From positions 1-8,745 of the forward strand of contig DCGG01000051.1 of assembly GCA_002315455.1 (NCBI GenBank): 8,745 nt of DNA, in the 5' to 3' direction. This document shows positions 3,994-8,745 of this stretch, piece by piece (position 1 is the stretch's first letter; the number at the start of each line of letters is the position of its first letter). The DNA is from Lentisphaeria bacterium UBA1784. GTDB lineage: Bacteria > Verrucomicrobiota > Lentisphaeria > Victivallales > Victivallaceae. The notes beneath the pieces were generated by a model that was given only the letters and a program-made list of their open reading frames with translations, did no database searches and was not told where the DNA came from. A program made the position numbers and the translations under genes.

Positions 3994-5922
3994 ATGAAAC
4001 GGTGGACGTTGGCGGCGGTATTGGGCCTGTTGTGTTTCACACTCCGGGCGGGAGAGCTGCAGACCGTGAAGGCGGCGGATTTCGGATTCAACGCGGAGGA
4101 CGCTACGGCATGCCTCCAGAAGGCCATCGACTCCGGCGCGGAAACCGTGCTGGTGGAGAAGCAGGCTTCGCCGTGGATCATCGGCGAGACCATCCGGCTG
4201 CGCTCCGATCTTACCCTTGTTTTCACGGAAGGGTGTGAGGTTCTGGCCAAGCCGGGCGCGTTCCAAAAGCAGGGAGCTTCCCTTTTCCGGGGAGATGGCT
4301 GCAAAAACGTCACGCTGCAGGGCTTCGGAAATGCCCGCATCGCCATGCGCAGGAGCGACTATCAGGACCCCAAACAGTACAAGTGGTCCGAATGGCGGAA
4401 CGTTCTGAACTTCTATGAATGCGAGGACGTCCGCATCTCCGGCCTCACCATCGAGGAGTCCGGCGGCGACGGCATCTATCTCGGCAGTCGGTACGAGGGG
4501 AAGCCCTGCCGCAGGTTCACCCTCGAAAATCTGAAGTGTAACCGCCACCACCGGCAGGGCATCAGCATCATCTCCGCCGAGGACGTGGTCATCCGCAACT
4601 GCCAGTTCAACGACACCAAAGGAACGCCGCCCGCGGCCGGCATCGACCTCGAACCCAACAAGAAGTGGAACGAACTGAAAAAGATCCGTATCGAACATTG
4701 TGAATTCAACGGCAATCAGGGCGGCATCCTCATCTACTGCGGCGCGATTAAAGCCTCCAACGTCCGTGATGTCGTCATCCGGGAGTGCAGTGCCGATAAC
4801 AACGCAGGCTACGGTCTCAAAATCGCCAAGACCATGGGAGACGCCATGGACCGGACGGACGACGGACCCGGCGTATTGGTGTGGAACTGCTCTTTCAGCG
4901 GCAACGGCACCCATGGTTTGAGCCTGGCGCGGTTCGTCGAAGGAGGGTTTCCGGTGGTGATCCGCGACTGTACCTTTGACTGCACCAAGGGGAACAGACC
5001 GGCCCTCTTCATCGACAACTCCGAAACCCCCGGCGACCTTGCCGGCATCAAACTGGAAGGGGTCGCCTTCAAGCCCGGCAAGGGCGGAGAGATCCAGATG
5101 TACAGCCGTCCCGGTTACGGCATTCTGCCCGGTGCGGTCTCCATGGACTTCACCATGGAGCGCAAGGGGAATGCCGTTTCCTTCGACTGGGCGGCCTTCG
5201 TGAAAGCCAACGCTCCCGATGCGAACCTGCAGAAGTTCCCGGTGGCGGACTTCCGGGCGAAGCGTCTTTCCCCCATCAGCGGGAGAGTGCTCCCCGCAGC
5301 TGAAGAGAATGCGCTGGAACTCCGGGGACGCGGACACTTCGTGCAGTATCTCGGTCATGAAGGCGGCGAACTGAAACTCCGGTTCCTCCGGCGACAGGTC
5401 GGCGCCCAGAATGAGCGCACGCAAATCACCGTCAAGGACGCTATCGGTACCATTCTCGACACCAAGGAGATCCCGGAGGACGACTACACCTACACCTTCC
5501 GGACCGATAAGCGCATCTGCGTGGTGGAGGTGGACAGCCGCAAAGCGGGGCTGAAGATTTTCTCCGACCGGAACGGCTGCGGCTGGGTGGTGCAGAACCC
5601 CCTGCCGCTGGTCAGCCGGAAATCCAAGTCCTACTTCGTGGTCCCCAAGGGAACGAAGATGTTTGTGGTCAACGTTACCGGCGGTCCCGGCGAACCCGTG
5701 ACCGCGGAACTGCGGGACTCCAAGGGCGAGGTCCGCGCCAAGTGCGAAAAGACCGAGGGCGTCGCCGTGCTGAAAGTGGTGCAGGAAGCCTCCTCCGCTC
5801 CGGAAGTCTGGGAACTGAACGTCCCCTATGCCCGGGAAGACCACAGCGTCCAGTTGGGTGCGCCGCTGACCCCGGTCCTTTCCGCGACCCCAAAGGCGGT
5901 GCTGACGCAGGATCGTTACTGA
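3994..5922 (+). CDS. Secreted right-handed parallel beta-helix protein (pectate-lyase-like fold)
   Basis: A 642-residue exported protein. Residues 1-19 (MKRWTLAAVLGLLCFTLRA) form a signal peptide. The start of the mature chain, KAADFGFNAEDATACLQKAI (25-44), resembles the entry to pectate-lyase-3 and polygalacturonase-like helices. About 100-380 shows repeated beta-helix turns of the type 'VxIxNCxF': ENLKCNRHHRQGIS (178-191), VVIRNCQF (198-205), IRIEHCEF (231-238), VVIRECSA (260-267), VLVWNCSF (294-301), VVIRDCTF (321-328). GGDGIYLG (157-164) and TPPAAGIDLEPN (211-222) mark the groove, with D159, D218 and E220 as candidate metal or catalytic acids. The GH28 motif set (NTD, DD, RIK) is absent, so it is not an obvious polygalacturonase. 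From about 435 to 625 follows a separate beta-rich region of unknown role. Start 3994 is preferred: GAAAGGGA ends 5-6 bases before it and the signal peptide begins there; the upstream ATG at 3928 lacks a ribosome binding site. Likely acts on pectin-like polysaccharide outside the cytoplasm; exact reaction unknown. Confidence 0.9.
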   Translation: MKRWTLAAVLGLLCFTLRAGELQTVKAADFGFNAEDATACLQKAIDSGAETVLVEKQASPWIIGETIRLRSDLTLVFTEGCEVLAKPGAFQKQGASLFRGDGCKNVTLQGFGNARIAMRRSDYQDPKQYKWSEWRNVLNFYECEDVRISGLTIEESGGDGIYLGSRYEGKPCRRFTLENLKCNRHHRQGISIISAEDVVIRNCQFNDTKGTPPAAGIDLEPNKKWNELKKIRIEHCEFNGNQGGILIYCGAIKASNVRDVVIRECSADNNAGYGLKIAKTMGDAMDRTDDGPGVLVWNCSFSGNGTHGLSLARFVEGGFPVVIRDCTFDCTKGNRPALFIDNSETPGDLAGIKLEGVAFKPGKGGEIQMYSRPGYGILPGAVSMDFTMERKGNAVSFDWAAFVKANAPDANLQKFPVADFRAKRLSPISGRVLPAAEENALELRGRGHFVQYLGHEGGELKLRFLRRQVGAQNERTQITVKDAIGTILDTKEIPEDDYTYTFRTDKRICVVEVDSRKAGLKIFSDRNGCGWVVQNPLPLVSRKSKSYFVVPKGTKMFVVNVTGGPGEPVTAELRDSKGEVRAKCEKTEGVAVLKVVQEASSAPEVWELNVPYAREDHSVQLGAPLTPVLSATPKAVLTQDRY

Positions 5923-5964
5923 CCGGACGGCCCGGCGGAACACAGATAAGGGAGAATGGTCGCG

Positions 5965-8745
5965 ATGTGGTGGAGTGTTTCCGGTTGTTTGTTGATCGTC
6001 GCGTTGTGCTTTGGCTTCTGCGCCAGGGGCGGGACTCCCGCCGTGAAACGGGATAGTTCCAGACCCGGGACGATCCGCATTGAGATCGACGCCCGGCAAT
6101 TGCAGGGCGCTTTGATCCAGAACGCCAAAGCCTCGGAGGGGCTGGTCTTCCGCCCCTGCGCCGCCATGGGAGAGGAGGGCAAATTCTACTTCGAGGCGGT
6201 GGGTACCAAGCCCCTCGCCAATGAGTGGCAGGAGTATTGGTTTTCTTTCTCCACAAGCTACAGAAACAAGTGCCATTTTCTGCTCCGTGCGGAGGACGCC
6301 TCCCCGGAGCGTTGGGTAGCCTACAAGGATTTTACTGTGGAGGAGATCGACGGGAACGTCCCCGCATTCGACCAGCCGAAGTCAAAGAAATTCATGCTCT
6401 GGGAGACCGTCCCGGAGAACATCCTCCGCGAAAAAGGGTGCGTATCCGCTGCCGTCTCCTACCGCCACAGCATCAAGTGGGAGGCTTTTCTCCCCAGCAA
6501 CCGGATCTTCACGGTGCGGTTCAAGGCAAAGAGCCTCGGTGCCGCCGATCTCGCAGCGCCCACCGCGGTTCCGATTGAACCGCCGCCCAGTTACTACCCC
6601 GTCTACAACCGCCACGCCAAGTACCTGCCGCTGAAGGACAAAGGCCTCAAAGGGGGCGACATTCCCCGGAGGCGGTTCAAGGGAGAGATCAAACGTGCGG
6701 AGTTCGCCGTACCCCGGGACGCGAAACCGGGCGAAGAGAAGCGTACCTCCGTCCCCGTTGAACTCCTCGAAGAGAGCGGAGTGGCGCGTACTGTTCCGGT
6801 CCGTTTTGGTCTGCCGCTCTCCGAGAAGGGCATTTACAGCGTGGACCGCATCGGCGTGCTGGATCCTGCGGGGAACCCGGTCCCGGCGCAGGTCAGCGTC
6901 ACCGCGTGGTGGCCGGACCGCTCCATCAAGATGGCGCTGATCCAGTTCATCGCGCCGCTGAAGGCTGACGAGCGGAGCACCTGGTCCGTGATCATCGGAA
7001 ACGAAGTCCGCCCCGCTTCTGCGGCCACGCATATCCGGTATCAGGAGAAGGACGGCCGGATCACGGTGGATACCGGGCGTCTGCGGGCAGTCATCGACCG
7101 GAAGAAGTTCGCTCTGCTCTCGGAGGTGACCGTCGACGGCAGAAAGGCCGGGCGTTTTCTGCCCTCCGGCGTGGTGCTTACCGACGAAAAGGGGACGCCC
7201 TTCACCACTTCCGCGCAGGCGCCCAAGCGGGTCGTTCTGGAGGAGTCCGGTCCTCTGCGGATGGTTTGGCGCATCGACGGCGCTTTCGCCAACGGGGCGA
7301 GAACCTTGGGCGACTACACCGTCCGGCTGGGCTTCACCGCCAACAGCCCCAAGGTGGATCTCTCCATTACTTACACCAACAGCAATCTTGAAAACGAATT
7401 CACGGACTTCAGCCGGATGACCCTCGCCTTTGCCCCCGCGCAGGCGGCTGCCACGCTCGTCATGGATGGAAAACCTGCAAAGCGCTTCTTTCAGCACCAT
7501 GACCAAAAACTGGAGACGGACGGCAGCGTCTCTGCCGGGACCAACGCCCGGATCTCCGGCTCCGGCACGGTCGAAACGGCGAATGGGAAGCTGAGTTTTC
7601 TGCTGAAGGATATGTGGCAGCGCTACCCCAAGGCGGTGGGGCTGACGGAAGGGAAATTGGTCTTCGACCTGCTCCCGGAACAGCCGGACAGGGAGTTCGG
7701 GAACGACCTCGCGTGGTATTGCCGCTTCCCCCTCTGCGAAGGCAAGTACCGGATGAAGTGGGGCATGCGTTTCACCGAGGGACTGAGCATCGACTTCTCC
7801 GGCGGTTCCTCCGAAGCGGAGATGAAGGCGCTTCCCGTGATCCCCGTCATCGACCGGGACTACCTTGCGAAAACCCGTGTGTTCGACAGCATGCTCCCCA
7901 AGAATGTCCACGGCTTCGACGCTCTGAACGAAAGGATGATCTCCTGCTTCCGGACGTTGCAGAAGTCCGTGGAGGAGCAGCGGGAGTACGGCTTCCTGAA
8001 CTACGGCGACAACTTCGGCGAGAGGGGACGGAACTGGTGCAACAATGAATACGATCCCGCACACAGTCTGTTTCTGCTCTTTCTGCGGTCCGGGTGCCGG
8101 GATGCCCTGCGCTTCGCCATGCTGAAGGCGCGGCATCAGGCGGACGTGGACATCATCCATGCCTACCCCGACAGGAGTTACCTCGGATGCAACGCCGAGC
8201 ACAGCATCGGACACACCGGCGTGAGTTACCACGCCATCAATCCCGCCACCTGGAGCCTGAAACTGGACGATTCTTTCCGGGGCCGCAACGGACACACCTG
8301 GAGCGCCGGCATGCTGGACGTCTGGATGTTCACCGGCGACGCAGAGGTGATGGATTCCGCCCTGTTGCAGGGGGAGCAGCTGGTGCACTACACCGCACCC
8401 ATGTTCACCACGCTGGGAACTCACGAACGCACGGCGGGATGGAGCATTCAGGCGCTGATCCCCTTCTATCTGACCACCGGCGACAAGCGCTACCTCAAGG
8501 CGGCGCGGCGCATCGTGGACGTCGCCCTGCGAGAGCAGAAGTTCGACAAGGGCGGAGCATGGGCGCACAAACTCCCCGTGGACCATTGCAACGGAGTCCC
8601 GGATGCCGTCGGCAACGCGCCCTTCCTCATCGGCATTCTGACGGAGGGTCTGCGCCAGTACTACAAGTTTGACCCGGACCCTGCGGTAAAGCGCTCCATC
8701 ATGGCGGGGGGCGACTGGCTCCGGCGCGGACATGACAAGGCCGGG
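5965..8745 (+). CDS. Secreted PcRGLX/YetA-like protein (PL26-type exo-rhamnogalacturonan lyase family), runs off the right edge
   Basis: The frame is open for 927 codons to the edge. The start MWWSVSGCLLIVALCFGFCA is a signal peptide. Residues about 35-190 form an extra beta-rich N-terminal region, perhaps carbohydrate-binding, followed by a proline-rich link near 195-205. From about 275 the sequence matches what I know of the PcRGLX/YetA family: VRFGLPL (279-285), the VPAQV...WWPDRSIKMALIQF segment, a central beta domain, then an alpha-rich toroid with NYGDNFGERG (679-688), IHAYPD (731-736) and HSIGHTG (746-752). The founding enzyme, from Penicillium, removes unsaturated galacturonosyl-rhamnose units from rhamnogalacturonan I ends by elimination. 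GGAG (5951-5954) is 10 bases before the chosen ATG; the in-frame ATG at 5956 is too close (1 base). Only 42 bases separate it from the beta-helix gene, so the two are very likely co-transcribed. Family placement is from recognised motifs; activity on rhamnogalacturonan is inference and the C-terminus is not seen. Confidence 0.85.
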   Translation, partial: MWWSVSGCLLIVALCFGFCARGGTPAVKRDSSRPGTIRIEIDARQLQGALIQNAKASEGLVFRPCAAMGEEGKFYFEAVGTKPLANEWQEYWFSFSTSYRNKCHFLLRAEDASPERWVAYKDFTVEEIDGNVPAFDQPKSKKFMLWETVPENILREKGCVSAAVSYRHSIKWEAFLPSNRIFTVRFKAKSLGAADLAAPTAVPIEPPPSYYPVYNRHAKYLPLKDKGLKGGDIPRRRFKGEIKRAEFAVPRDAKPGEEKRTSVPVELLEESGVARTVPVRFGLPLSEKGIYSVDRIGVLDPAGNPVPAQVSVTAWWPDRSIKMALIQFIAPLKADERSTWSVIIGNEVRPASAATHIRYQEKDGRITVDTGRLRAVIDRKKFALLSEVTVDGRKAGRFLPSGVVLTDEKGTPFTTSAQAPKRVVLEESGPLRMVWRIDGAFANGARTLGDYTVRLGFTANSPKVDLSITYTNSNLENEFTDFSRMTLAFAPAQAAATLVMDGKPAKRFFQHHDQKLETDGSVSAGTNARISGSGTVETANGKLSFLLKDMWQRYPKAVGLTEGKLVFDLLPEQPDREFGNDLAWYCRFPLCEGKYRMKWGMRFTEGLSIDFSGGSSEAEMKALPVIPVIDRDYLAKTRVFDSMLPKNVHGFDALNERMISCFRTLQKSVEEQREYGFLNYGDNFGERGRNWCNNEYDPAHSLFLLFLRSGCRDALRFAMLKARHQADVDIIHAYPDRSYLGCNAEHSIGHTGVSYHAINPATWSLKLDDSFRGRNGHTWSAGMLDVWMFTGDAEVMDSALLQGEQLVHYTAPMFTTLGTHERTAGWSIQALIPFYLTTGDKRYLKAARRIVDVALREQKFDKGGAWAHKLPVDHCNGVPDAVGNAPFLIGILTEGLRQYYKFDPDPAVKRSIMAGGDWLRRGHDKAG

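Noticed and set aside
3192..6084. 15-base match GATCCGCATTGAGAT in the GH4 gene and in the YetA-like gene
   Set aside because: Both copies encode IRIE in unrelated protein regions using the favoured codons; two copies nearly 3 kb apart show no further similarity, so it is taken as coincidence.
3940..6276. A 778-codon open frame on the minus strand
   Set aside because: It runs antisense across the beta-helix gene and into the next one, with no ribosome site, no protein-like domain pattern and skewed Gly/Ala/Val/Leu/Arg composition typical of a shadow of GC-rich codons.
6382..8733. A 783-codon open frame on the minus strand
   Set aside because: Lies wholly antisense to the YetA-like gene, whose plus-strand protein has clear family motifs and a signal peptide. 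The antisense product shows no recognisable motif.
1..8745. CRISPR arrays, insertion sequences, transposase or integrase genes, rRNA, known riboswitches
   Set aside because: Looked for on both strands; no regularly spaced repeats, terminal inverted repeats, transposase motifs or recognisable riboswitch cores were seen.

Overview
The window looks like a piece of a bacterial chromosome with GC-rich coding regions and short AT-rich gaps. The organism is probably a plant-polysaccharide degrader. The gene set (a GH4 glycosidase, a secreted beta-helix protein, a giant secreted PcRGLX/YetA-like protein, ordinary bacterial dapB and tRNA) and codon style would suit a Lentisphaerota/Verrucomicrobiota-type gut or environmental bacterium. 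That is an inference from style; no marker gene here proves it.

Left part (1-2169, all minus strand): the 5' third of a Fic-family gene leaves the window at position 1. Its promoter lies inside a dyad that could be an operator. Upstream of it are a cluster of hairpins, a strong rho-independent terminator and a complete tRNA-Val(GAC) with its own promoter. Next come dapB (lysine/peptidoglycan precursor pathway), with a plausible promoter, and a 128-residue protein I do not recognise.

Right part (2445-8745, all plus strand): a divergent 275-base gap leads into a pectin-type carbohydrate cluster. First is a cytoplasmic NAD/Mn-dependent GH4 enzyme of the CHSV subtype (alpha-galactosidase/alpha-galacturonidase type), closed by a clear terminator. 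After an AT-rich promoter region comes a two-gene unit: an exported right-handed beta-helix protein, then, 42 bases on, an exported PcRGLX/YetA-like (PL26-type, exo-rhamnogalacturonan lyase family) protein that runs off the right edge. In Bacillus subtilis a GH4 alpha-galacturonidase (LplD) and YetA are also neighbours. The likely scheme is extracellular attack on rhamnogalacturonan-like pectin by the two secreted proteins, uptake of short galacturonosyl oligosaccharides, and intracellular cleavage by the GH4 enzyme.

Nothing here is clearly a new defence or mobile system. The most interesting points are the locus architecture, the regulatory dyads, a short ORF with an excellent Shine-Dalgarno sequence ahead of the beta-helix gene, and the unidentified 128-residue protein.
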